Part shown: piece by piece, positions 51,318 through 62,590 of the stretch
How positions within the stretch are numbered: the stretch's first letter is position 1
Layout of the letters: the number at the start of each line of letters is the position of its first letter
Source of the DNA: Daphnia carinata
Taxonomy: Eukaryota > Arthropoda > Branchiopoda > Diplostraca > Daphniidae
Length of the DNA: 64,000 nucleotides
Direction: 5' to 3'
NCBI RefSeq assembly: GCF_022539665.2
Contig: NC_081334.1
Span: 4,930,424-4,994,423 of the forward strand
Position numbers and translations under genes: made by a program
Notes under the pieces: model-generated
The model's database searches: none
Seen by the model: the letters and a program-made list of their open reading frames with translations, nothing else
What the model was told of the DNA's origin: nothing

Positions 51318-54300
51318 GAATTGCTCGATTGTTTTTTTTTTTTTTTTTTTTTTTTTTTTTCGTTTGTTTGTGCTGTTCTTGTTTTTTTATTGGTTCGGCT
51401 CGCACAGGTTTTCACTTCCGTCTTCACGACCGAATGTATCCTGAAAATGGGCGCCATGGGCACGGATTTCTTCCGCAACGGCTGGAATGTCTTTGACTTT
51501 GTCATCGTCCTCGCCTCGCTCGTCGACTTGGGACTGGAGATTGTCAACGGCCTATCGGTCCTACGCGGCATGCGATTGGTCAGTGTCTCTCCTCTCTCTC
51601 TCTCTCTCTCTTTCTCTTTCTCTCTTCTCTATTCTCTATTCTCTATTTCTCTATTCTCTTTTGGACGTCGTCTGCTTCTCAGCGTGTCGTGACGTCAGCC
51701 GTAGAGTGTATTGACTTGTACTTTTCTTTTTCTGTTTGGCGTTTCACGTTGGCATCGTACGTAAAAAAACAGATGAGAGTGCTGCGTCTGGCCCAGTCGT
51801 GGACGACGATGAGGGTCTTGTTGAGCATCATCTTGTCATCACTGGGAGCCCTGGCCAATTTGACGTTCGTCCTGGCCATCGTCGTCTACATCTTCGCCGT
51901 CATCGGGATGCAGCTCTTCGGACGCGACTACACGCCCGAGAACTTCTACCCGGATCCTGTGCCCCGCTGGAACTTTAAGGACTTTTTCCACTCGTTCATG
52001 ATGATCTTTCGCATCCTCTGCGGAGAATGGGCCGAACCGCTCTGGGATTGCATGCGGGCAGAGAGGAAATACGTAATGAGCAATGAACATCGGCTCGACT
52101 TGTTTTTTTTTTTTTTTTAATTCATTTTTGTTTTTTAAAACAAAAAATTTACATTGAATCAAGGGCTCGGAGATTTGCTTCTCCATCTTCTTGCCGGCCC
52201 TCGTCATGGGCAACTTTTTGGTGCTCAATCTCTTCTTGGCCTTGTTACTCAACAGTTTCAGCTGCGAGGAGCTCAAGTCGCGCAAAGAGGTAAGTCTCTC
52301 TTTTTTTATTCATACTGCACGTTTTTGTTTGTTTTTTTTTTTTTTTTTGTTTGGTTTTTTAATGATTTATTCATGCCGTCCGTCTCTGGCCGCATCAGGA
52401 AATCAACGAAGATTCCAAACTGGTCGAAGGACTGAGGAAGATCCGCACCATCGCCAAAGCCACTCGGACGCTGGTCAATTTGAACTCGTTCGAACGCAGC
52501 GAGAGCGTGGCCAGTAAGCGCATGCAGCTGGCCAGTCGGTCGCCCAGCTGCGTCGCCCTAAGCCACAATAGACTGGCCACTCCGAATGCCAACGCGTCGC
52601 CGGCCAGAGGTCGAAGCGCGGCCGGAGGGGCCGCCAGTTTGGCTTGCAGTTTCGACGACAGCGCCAGTGTCCAGCTTCGATCCGTCTACGGATCTGCCGA
52701 GCAGCAACGCGCCGTTTGGCCGTCTGAAACGAAACTAGAGCCCAGCGCATCGCAGCAGCAGCCGCTGCCGCCATTTGTTGTGCAGGACCGGCCGAAAGAG
52801 GCCAACGATGTCGAATGTCAGGAGCCAACGGAGCCGGTGGTTGAAGAGCCGCACCACCAACAGCGCAGCGGGGCGGACAACATCGCCGATTGGAGCATTT
52901 TGATTCCGACCGTGTTGGAAGTGGTGCCACCTATCGAAGCGGCCAAATTGGCGAGAGAGGACACGCCTTCGATCGTCTTGTCCGGCCAGGAGGAGATGCC
53001 CGAAGAGCCGCCCGACTGCATCCCGTCGTCGTTGCACGACAAGTGCTGCTGCTGCTGGCAGAATGCCGGCTGCAGTTTGCTGGCCACGCCGTTGTGCCGA
53101 CGCTGGATGGCCGGCCGGACGGCCCTCCTTCAGGTGGTCAAACACCCGGCCTTTGAGTGGTCGATCCTGATCCTGATTTTCGGCTCGTCCATCACGCTCT
53201 GCTTCGAGGACATTTACCTGGAAGAGAACCCGCGCCTAATGAGCATCTTGCGCTGGACCAATATGGCCTTTGCCATCCTCTTTGCCCTGGAGATGATCAT
53301 CAAGTGGTTCGCTCTCGGTCTCAAGTATTACTTCTCCAGCGTTTGGACGGCCCTGGATTTCGTCATTGTCACCGTCTCCGTCATTAGCGTCGCCGTCGAG
53401 GATTCCGCCAACCTGTCGGCTCTCAGGTCGCTGAGGACTTTGAGAGCTCTGAGACCGCTACGTGCCATTTCTCGATGGCAAGGAATGAAGGTATATATAC
53501 GTGCATCTTGTTGCCAAAATCTTTGCTTCAATTTGCATGTTGCAATGTTTTTCGCAATCGAAAAAAAAAAAAAAAAGATCGTCGTCAACGCGCTCATGTT
53601 TGCCATTCCGGCCATTTTCAACGTCCTGCTCGTCTGTCTCGTCTTTTGGCTCGTCTTTTCCATCCTGGGCGTCCAGCTCTTTGGCGGCAAGTTCTACAAG
53701 TGCATCGACGACGAAACGGGCGAGCGTTTCCCGCCACAACTGATCGATACCAAGGCGGACTGTTTGAGCCGCAACTTGACATGGACGAATTCGCCCATTC
53801 ACTTTGACCACGTCGGCCACGCTTACTTGGCCCTCTTCCAAGTGGTCAGTTTTTTTTTCTTTTTTTTTTGTTTTTTTTCGCCCATGTTCATTTCCCTACC
53901 AAATTTGCATGTTCCAAATAACAAAAAAAAACAAAAAAAACAAAACAAAAACAAAAAAGGCGACGTTTGAAGGCTGGATGGAAATTATGGCGGACGCTGT
54001 GGACGTGCGCGGCGTCGATTTGCAGCCGTCGTACGAGGCCAACTTGTGGGCGTATCTCTATTTCGTCGTCTTCATCGTCTGCGGAGCCTTCTTCACTCTC
54101 AACCTCTTCATCGGTGTCATCATCGACAACTTTAACATGCTCAAGAAACGGGTCTGCCTTTTTTTTAAAAATCTTCATTCTAACGTGTGTTTGATGAATT
54201 CAATGATGGTGTGTTGTATTCGTTGAAATGCAGTACGAGGGCGGAGTGCTGGAAATGTTCCTAACGGAGAGCCAGAAGCACTACTACACGGCAATGAAAA

Positions 54301-55855
54301 AGTTGGGACGCAAAAAACCGCGCAAGATGATCCGCCGGCCCATGAACCCTTATTTGGCTCTCTTTTACGACATTGCCATGTCCAGAAGGTTCGAGATCGC
54401 CATCTTTATCATGATCTTCCTAAACATGGTCGTCATGGGCGTCGAGCATTATGGCCAGCCGCCCGTCTTCACTTTCATCTTGGAACTCTGCAACGCTCTG
54501 TTCACCACCATGTTCGCCCTAGGTAATCCATTTATTTTTTTTTATTTTTTTTTTTTTGTTTGGGATTTTTTTTTGAAAAAACAAAAATGTTGCGTGGAAC
54601 AATCGATAGAGGCTGTTGTCAAGATGATTGGACTACGTCATCATTACTTCACTCTGCCGTGGAATCTGTTTGATTTGGCGCTCGTCTCTTGCTCCGTCGT
54701 CGGACTCATCATGGAGGACGTCCTCAACGAGTTCCCCATTTCGCCGACGCTCCTCCGAGTCGTCCGCGTCTTCCGGCTCGGCCGCGTTCTTCGACTGGTC
54801 AAGGTATGTACTTTGACGCCCTTAGGCCATATGCCGCCATCCATCCATCCATCCATCCATCTATCCATCCATCCATCCATCCAGCGTTGTTTTTATCTAA
54901 CGACCAATCACTTGTTCACGCTGGACACGGCCAGGCGGCCAAGGGAATCCGCAAACTCCTCTTTGCTTTGATCGTCTCCCTGCCGGCCTTGTTTAATATT
55001 GGCGCCCTGCTGGCCCTCATCACCTTCATCTACGCCATCATCGGCATGGCCCTGTTCGGTCACGTGATCCACTCTGGCGCCCTGAACGAGATGGTCAACT
55101 TCGAGACGTTTGGGCGCAGCATGTTGCTGCTCTTCCGTCTGATGACGGGCGCCGGCTGGAACGACATTCTCAATCCGCTGCTGATCCAGCCGCCTTACTG
55201 CGACATGACGTACCACAATTTGCCGTACGGCAACTGCGGGAGTCCAATGCTGGCCACGCTCTACCTGGTCTCGTTCATCGTCCTCTCGTCCATGATCGTC
55301 ATCAACATGTACATCGCCGTCCTGCTGGAGAACTTCAACCAGGCCCATCACGAGGAGGAGCTGGGACTGGGCGAGGAGGACCTGGAACGCTTCTACGCCA
55401 AATGGTCGCGTTTCGATCCGTACGCGACGCAGTTTATCGCTTTCGGCGAACTCTCGGATTTCGTGGCCAGTCTCGACCCGCCGCTGGGCATCTCTAGGCC
55501 CAACATGGCCGCTCTGGTTAACTTGGACATCTTGATCGCCAGCGGCGACCGACTCCATTGCCTCGACATCCTTCACGCTCTCACGCGCCGCGTCCTCGGC
55601 GACGTCGAGGACACTGAACATTTCCGCAAGGTTTGTCTTTTTCTTATTTCATTTTCGTATAAATTTAGGCGTTTTTTTTTTTTGTTTTTTGTTTTGTTTT
55701 TTCCTCTTAGAGCTCCAAGAGCAAATGGACGAGAAATTCAAGAAACAATTCCCCAATCGACGCGAGTTGGAAATCGTCTCTTCGACGGCCAAGTGGAAAC
55801 AACGAGACACGGCCGCTCGCGTCATCCAAAGAGCCTATCAGCTTTTCTTAAGGTA

Positions 55856-55886
<31 letters not shown>

Positions 55887-56735
55887 ATTTATTATTAGAC
55901 AAATTAGTAGGTAACATTAACTGAATAACAAACAAACAAAAAAAAATAGACGCAAGTTGCTGGCCAGGAAGAGGATGGAAGAGATGCGCGGCCACGTTCA
56001 AACGCAAACGTCTTTCTCCATCGATTCGTCTGATTCGTCTTTTGCCTACGAACCGGATCGCTTGTCGCTGCGCTCCGTCCTCAACCGCATGTCCAGCCTG
56101 TTCCACACTTACCTGGGCGGAGGCGGACTGAGTCGCCAGAGCAGCAGCCGATACGGCGATTCTCCCAGTCCCATTGGATCGGTCGCGTCCGGCGGCCAAG
56201 CCTCGCGCCAGAATTCAACCCGTCGTCGCTTAGGGTCCGGCGCTCATCCGCCAAAGAGTCGCCCTCACAGCACTTTACTCGACGTTCTGGTGCCCGGGTC
56301 CAGACGTTCCAGCATTTGGTCTCTGGGGACGATGGTCGTCTCTGCGCAGGTAATAGCAGTTTATTTGTTTGTTTTTTTTTAATTATTATTCTCAATTTGA
56401 TCAATTGAAATGGGTTGCGCGTGTACGGCTGCACCAAAAAGGTTCACAACGAATGTTCAAATGGTCAAAATCACCAGATGCAGAGCAACGGCCAACTGTC
56501 GACGAGTTGTGGCAATCGGCGGGGCTCGTTGGCGATGGCGGCCAGTCCGCCCGATCATCACGCCGACGGTGGCATCACGTTGCGCTACAGCGAAGTGTTT
56601 CCACCTCAGTCGTCGTCTTCGTCGTCGACGACGGCGGCCGACAATGGCGGCGCGTTTCTATCGCCACCGCAGCAGCGATCTGATGTGATAGTCAAATTAA
56701 CAGCCGCCAGTTTAGATTCAGATTTGAATATGTAA
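38312..56735 (+). CDS. NaCP60E: NaCP60E/DSC1-type voltage-gated cation channel
   Basis: Four-domain plasma-membrane channel. Phase-checked exons: 38312-39586, 45223-45431, 47314-47534, 48749-48929, 49166-49243, 49310-49610, 49716-51221, 51408-51578, 51773-52072, 52164-52289, 52399-53490, 53578-53844, 53960-54151, 54234-54522, 54610-54803, 54935-55630, 55713-55852, 55950-56349 and 56478-56735. This gives about 2,631 aa. Filter residues are D ([10 protein letters not shown]), E ([10 protein letters not shown]), E ([11 protein letters not shown]) and A ([11 protein letters not shown]), as in DSC1/BSC1; para-type channels have K in domain III. The III-IV linker reads [15 protein letters not shown], so MFL stands where para has MFM. 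A degenerate EF-hand-like region and an IQ motif ([15 protein letters not shown]) follow domain IV. The N-terminal exon is low-complexity (poly-Pro, Ser, Ala) and ends [20 protein letters not shown]. The start at 38312 is the first ATG after an in-frame stop. An earlier exon at 32497 may replace it. Confidence 0.96.
39001..39034 (+). repeat. (CCA)n coding for poly-proline
   Basis: A run of CCA/CCG codons giving about ten prolines in the cytoplasmic N-terminus of the channel. It is a slippage-prone coding triplet repeat. Confidence 0.9.
40304..40394. repeat. (GT)n then (GA)n compound microsatellite
   Basis: About 40 nt of alternating GT pass through GAGT units into about 45 nt of alternating GA. 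The first half can adopt Z-DNA. The second is a homopurine mirror tract able to form triplex DNA. It is intronic in the channel gene. Confidence 0.95.
41605..41642. repeat. (GTTT)n microsatellite
   Basis: Seven or more GTTT units ending in a T run, inside the large channel intron. Confidence 0.9.
44331..44383. repeat. T27 directly followed by G26
   Basis: Uninterrupted T from 44331 to 44357 and G from 44358 to 44383, preceded by a further T run at about 44298-44319. The G26 run could fold as a G-quadruplex and would be read as C26 on the other strand. Confidence 0.9.
45016..45041. repeat. Poly-T tract, 26 nt
   Basis: T26 run about 180 nt upstream of the exon that starts domain I. It is intronic. 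Confidence 0.9.
45896..45924. repeat. (GA)n microsatellite
   Basis: About 14 GA units in the intron between the S1 and S2 exons of domain I. Confidence 0.95.
46661..46696. repeat. (AAAAC)n repeat
   Basis: About six copies of a five-base AAAAC unit in the same intron of the channel gene. Confidence 0.85.
48640..48664. repeat. Poly-A tract, about 25 nt
   Basis: An A run about 85 nt upstream of the exon coding for domain I S5, replacing the usual pyrimidine-rich intron end at a distance. Confidence 0.9.
50974..51024 (+). repeat. 12-bp coding minisatellite (DAGA)n
   Basis: Four tandem copies of a GCAGACGCTGGA unit code for [16 protein letters not shown] in the cytoplasmic I-II linker of the channel, shortly before domain II. 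The last copy has A for D. Confidence 0.9.
51088..52262 (+). other. NaCP60E: Channel domain II (S1-S6)
   Basis: S1 begins at [20 protein letters not shown] in the 49716-51221 exon. S2-S4 begin in 51408-51578. The S4 sensor ([16 protein letters not shown]) is split by the intron at 51579-51772. The pore loop is in 51773-52072 with the filter glutamate codon at 52025-52027. S6 ([17 protein letters not shown]) is in 52164-52289. Confidence 0.92.
53134..54147 (+). other. NaCP60E: Channel domain III (S1-S6)
   Basis: S1-S4 lie in the 52399-53490 exon. The S4 sensor carries arginine at every third position ([18 protein letters not shown]). S5 lies in 53578-53844. The pore and S6 lie in 53960-54151. 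The filter residue is glutamate (codon 53969-53971), where para-type sodium channels have lysine. Confidence 0.93.
54343..55335 (+). other. NaCP60E: Channel domain IV (S1-S6)
   Basis: S1 lies in 54234-54522, S2-S4 in 54610-54803 (sensor [18 protein letters not shown]), and S5 to S6 in 54935-55630. The filter alanine codon is at 55151-55153 (TGAGWND). S6 runs into [14 protein letters not shown], typical of the family. Confidence 0.93.
54837..54882. repeat. (CCAT)n microsatellite
   Basis: Eleven or so CCAT units with one CTAT variant, within the 131-nt intron between the S4 and S5 exons of domain IV. Confidence 0.95.
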
Positions 56736-57972
56736 ATGTGGAGTAAGGCAGAGAGTTGTAGGACCCGCCATCTGTCATCAACCAAATCACAAACGACAGA
56801 TAACAAACGATAGTTCAATTTAAAAAAAAAAAACAATTTTCGGACCCCCTTTCCTCAAAATAGCTAATATGTAAACTAATCGTTAATGACATAGGACAAT
56901 TTAATTATATTGCGTCTCCAATGTACAGTACGATTGTTGTCGGAATGGTGAAAATCACATTCTCTTTTCTCTCTTCTACTCTTCCTTCCTTCCATTTTTT
57001 TTTTTTTTTCATTCCACCGTTTTATCTCTCGGATTTATCTCAATTGAATTCCCTTTTCATTTTCCTCGAATTATTATTATAGCTCATCTTCAAATTCTAC
57101 GTATATATAAATAATTCTCTATTTCACCATCAACATCTACATACACTTTTCTCTTTTTTTTTTTTTTTTTTTTTTAGCTCTCTAGTCTACTCTTTTTATT
57201 CTATCGACATTTTTCTCTCTGATTTCGGCGAAACGAAAGACAACAAAAAACGAATATTAAATCTAAGAATTAAGACAATGTGTTTTTTTTTTGTTTTTTT
57301 TTGCTTAGGGTCGTCACTGTTCCTTTGTGTGTGTGTGTGTGTGTGTGGGTGTATGTGTGTGGGTGCGTGTGTTGACACGATGCATTTAAAAAACAAACAA
57401 AAAAACTTCCATTTCTTTTAAGAAAAAGATTTCCAGATCAACACAGCCCCCGTATACATTTCTAGAGTATTACATCGTTGGCCAGCAGCAGTCACTCAAT
57501 CAATAACCGACTGCTAAACAATAATGTTTTCTTTGGTTTTTATTTTCTTTGTTTTTTTTGTTTTTTTTGTTTTTTTTGTTTTGAATTAGTTGAAAATTAC
57601 CGGGCGATAAAAAGATTTGCTTGTTGATGTTGTTCTTGTTATTTCTAGGTGAAATATTCCAACAAAAAAAAAAAGAAAAGAAAGAAATTTTCTCAACACA
57701 CTAAATGATGATACTTGTGTTGTGCTTGAATGTATCTATTTGTGTACGTGTGTTACTGCTGCTGCTGCTGCGCGAGCCCGGGAGGAAATCAATACAATCG
57801 TAGGCCTTTGCGCATCGTGAGTTGTTGTTTTTTTTTCTCAATTTATTTTATTTTTTATTACAATTTTTTATTTATTTTCCTTTATTTATTTTTTCGTGCA
57901 TCAAGTTCACATTAGAAAATAGGCCTGGAAGACGATCGTCTGCCCTTTTTTTTTTTTCATGAGTTGTTGGAG

Positions 57973-57987
57973 AGCGCCATCTATGAA
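57973..57987 (-). promoter_or_regulatory. CTCF-like motif
   Basis: On the minus strand the sequence reads TTCATAGATGGCGCT, close to the arthropod CTCF core AGATGGCGC as I know it. It lies between the channel gene and GOLPH3. Assignment is by motif only. Confidence 0.35.
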
Positions 57988-59715
57988 CGATAGACAACGG
58001 ATAAAGTGATTAAAAATCAGGACATCAATGAAGCCTATCAAAAAAGTAGATTGACGTAGGTTCTCTTAGTTTGACGCATCTATTATTCAAGACGCAGCCT
58101 TTGATACTGAAGGTGGTCATCAGCATTCGAAATTGCCGCCCTTTTACGTTGACATTTATTTAACAACGACATAGACAAGCTACGGGAAGGATGCCATTTC
58201 GATTCACGCAGCCACTAGAACCAATATATTCTGCATGCCTACGTCATCATTACCCGGTGATAAAACGCTATTTATTTTTTATTTTCCTAGCACACAAAAA
58301 CATATTTTTCTTTTTAAAGCCCAAGGCTGCGGTCTGCGGACAGGTGGCGACACAGCCTTCCGTTTCGGTATTTTTTTTTCAAAATGGCTCTGCAAAACTG
58401 CGGTCCATTTTTCTCCCCACGATAATCGTGCAGTTTATGTAGCCAAGAAGGCCGCTATACTCTATGATGTAAAAAAACGCATCAGCCGAATGATGTAATA
58501 AGCCTAAACATGGAACGTCGTGTCCTCCAGCGTCCATCGGGACTTGAAATATTTAACTGAATTTTTCGCAAATGAGTAGGCAGGCAAAACAAAAACAAAA
58601 ACAAAAAAAAACGATGACCCGGACGTGTGTTGGCTGATGGTTGCGTGGCATGCACGCAATATGTAGCCAATTTCCTTTCGTTCTTGATCTTCATTACTTT
58701 GGTTGGACCAGCTGGATGTAGCACGACGTAACAAGTGCGGCCACAATCCTCAAGAGTCTCCATGACGCACCTGTCTCTGCTACATACAAAAAAAAAAAAA
58801 AAAGGACGAACGTGAAGCCCATTATTGTGGTCGTCTGTTGGCGACAAACAGCAACCCTATGATATCCCCCTTCTGATCTGCAAAAGTCGAGTTCAAAGCA
58901 GCTGCATTCGGGATCTTTTATTTCCATACCTGCGCGTACGTGAACGCCTCCAACTTAGTAGTACGGTTTGGTATCGTTTCACTGAAAACAAACAAGAAAA
59001 CATTAAAATGGAGAGGTTTTAAATCTAAACAAAATGGCGAGCTTTTTGTCATGCCAACGAGTCGCACGTAACAGTCTGCAACAGACTTACAAGCCGTTTC
59101 AGAAGCGGTGTAAATTGTTCAGTCGAATGCCACTACTTTCAATCGCAAATAGCGTCTGCAGACGACGTAACAAACAACAAAGCTGAAAAATAACCCTCAA
59201 GTCCATATGCGCTTGAGCTAATGAGGTTGTGATGTTGTAATAAAGCGACCAGACGCTCCTTTGCCTCTTCTCCCCTTTCTTTTTTTTTTTCTTCTTCTTC
59301 TAAAGCATTACTTCGAAGACGAGAATTGTAGGCAAGGGCCTTATGGCTTCTTCTACACGTACGAGGTATTCTTATGTAGCTCTTACAAAAGGGATGCTTG
59401 TAGCATAAAACGACGTAAATTGGCCAAGGCGATATTACATCTCAAGTCTCTTTTTTGTTTTGTTTTTCTATTTATACCATACGTCTGATCAATATTTTCA
59501 TCAGCCATTTTTAGAATGTTTTCCACTGCACCGATCCTCCAATTAAGGTCAACGGCATTATTCGGTTTGCTCTTGGCATGCTAATGTCGGGATTACAGTT
59601 GGTATTCATCGCTCGACATCATGCGGATTTCGGTAGATCACGCTATTCGGAAAGATACATACATATATTTCTTGGTTTGGTTTTAAGCTATTGTTTACGG
59701 AACGTTGTGAACGCT

Positions 59716-60583
59716 AGCTGCCACCTCTTGATTGTAACAACTACTAAATGAAAATAGAAACAAAACCTGTGTCGGAAATCCGGATAGTACAATTACCTTC
59801 CCACTCGAATTCAGCAGTAATTTGTTTAAACGCACGCAAAAAGGAATGATATGGTCACGAAGCGTGAGTCATTATGATTGCGTCACTTAGTCTACTAGAT
59901 AACACGACTTTATCATAGATAACATATACACTGAAAAAAAAACTTCCTTGTAAGCCAAATCAACAGGTGAAAAAACGCCTAAAACTACACAACCAACAAC
60001 GAATACAAACGCCACTTGACTGCAGCACATTTCACGTTCAAATCGGAAAACAGAGTCACTAGAGAGCTTAAATTGTTTCCCAATATTGAATTAGCATGTT
60101 GTGAAACATGATAAATGTTTGTGCATTCTTGGTATTTACTGGGCTGCCTGGCATTTGAAATACACTGCAGACGACGTGTAAACCATTGAAACTTGAATGT
60201 CACTTTTCGATCGGTTGCATTTGCCAGAGCTGACTATATTACACGTCATGACTATATTACCTGTGACAATTCACTTTCAACCAATCATATGAAAAAAAGC
60301 GATATCGACTTTGGCTTAGCTTTGGTTAGAAATAAGATGACCTCTTACCTGTTCTCAAGCCAGGAAAACCTCAAATTTTCATGCCAACATCCATTTATGG
60401 GCCAAATACCTCTTAACCATGGATCAATAATTTTTTTATGGCTTTGGTATTTATAAGTTTCCTAGTTCCGACCGAACGTTCATATCAAAACTAGAACCAA
60501 AATTTGCTCACGCTTTCAGGCGAATTTACGTCATGGGAATTTTTTTATTGGAAAGGAACAAAGCTGCCACCTCTTGATTGTAA
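59716..60583 (+). repeat. 22-nt dispersed direct repeat pair
   Basis: AGCTGCCACCTCTTGATTGT followed by AA occurs exactly at 59716-59737 and 60562-60583, about 825 bp apart, in otherwise non-repetitive intergenic DNA. Flanks differ. Confidence 0.8.
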
Positions 60584-61525
60584 ATGACACCAAGAAAGAA
60601 AACAACTTTTTCTCCTTGATTTTCAACACTTGAAATAAGGCTTTTCTTTTCATTATCAGTCTATTGTTGTAATAACATCACATTATCAATGTCCATGACT
60701 TATAATATTGTTGTCATAGGAACTATTCAGACCTGACAATTTTCTCGAAAAATGGACTATATGCGTCTCGTGGTGAGACCTAACAAGATTATGTATTAGA
60801 CTACAGCTCGTTAAAGAGAAACTGTGAAATTTTTGTTGAAAATAAACTATCCTGATTCAATTTGGCATTGGTGTATTTATTTATATTTCCACAATCATGA
60901 TGAATGAGCTACAGACCGTGGGATAGTAGCTTTTTTCCCCCAAACTGATGGTTCCCGTGTCATTTGAAAGACGCCACGAGTACACACAACCCTTGGGCTT
61001 CGTGTTGCCTAGGCGACCAGGCCAAAATCGACGTTTTTCTTTACTGACTTGAGTTTTTCACAGCATACCTCCATAGAGTAATACGTGTACAAAAAGTCTT
61101 CTATTATATCGTAGTGAAGGTAGAAGAGTGCTTCCGAATGTCAACATACTCTACGAGCACAACCAATTTAGCAACCATAGTGTCGTTTTCATAGTTTTCG
61201 TTCATTTTTCCTGAGTTTTTGGGTTTGTTTTACGTGGTCCGCCACTGATGAGACAGCGAGCATACTGCCACAAAGATTGTATAGACATTCCTTCAATTCT
61301 TTAGTACACAGGTGAGATTCTGTCTGCACATTGCAGAACATATTGTTACTGTCACAAGACAAGCCTTTTTATTTTGCTTTCTTTCTAAAGTCTGGCTTGT
61401 ATTTTTCTTTGCTTATCTTAATATGTCAGATTATCCTGAGCTAACATTGCTCTTTTGTTACTTTAGCTTTCCACTCTTTCATTTCCCCCCAAATATTTAT
61501 CTTTTTCACAGATTCTGGCTCCATA

Positions 61526-62590
<1,065 letters not shown>

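Larger units (their letters stand above)
56736..61525. other. Channel 3' UTR and intergenic DNA
   Basis: No supported gene. It contains T runs, a (GT)n tract near 57334-57363, CTCF-like GCGCCATCT at 57974-57982 and a 22-nt direct repeat at 59716-59737 and 60562-60583. Near the right end is the presumed GOLPH3 5' UTR, with an intron from the donor CACAG|GTGAG at 61312 to the acceptor TTTCACAG ending at 61511. Confidence 0.5.

Noticed and set aside
58482-58927. Minus-strand ORFs of 121 and 77 codons between the channel gene and GOLPH3
   Set aside because: Stretches such as KDPECSCFELDFCRSEGG look protein-like, but no splice chain, domain or start context supports a gene.
60193-60456. Plus-strand ORF of 87 codons
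   Set aside because: No recognisable motif or splice context; within the expected length for an AT-rich intergenic region.
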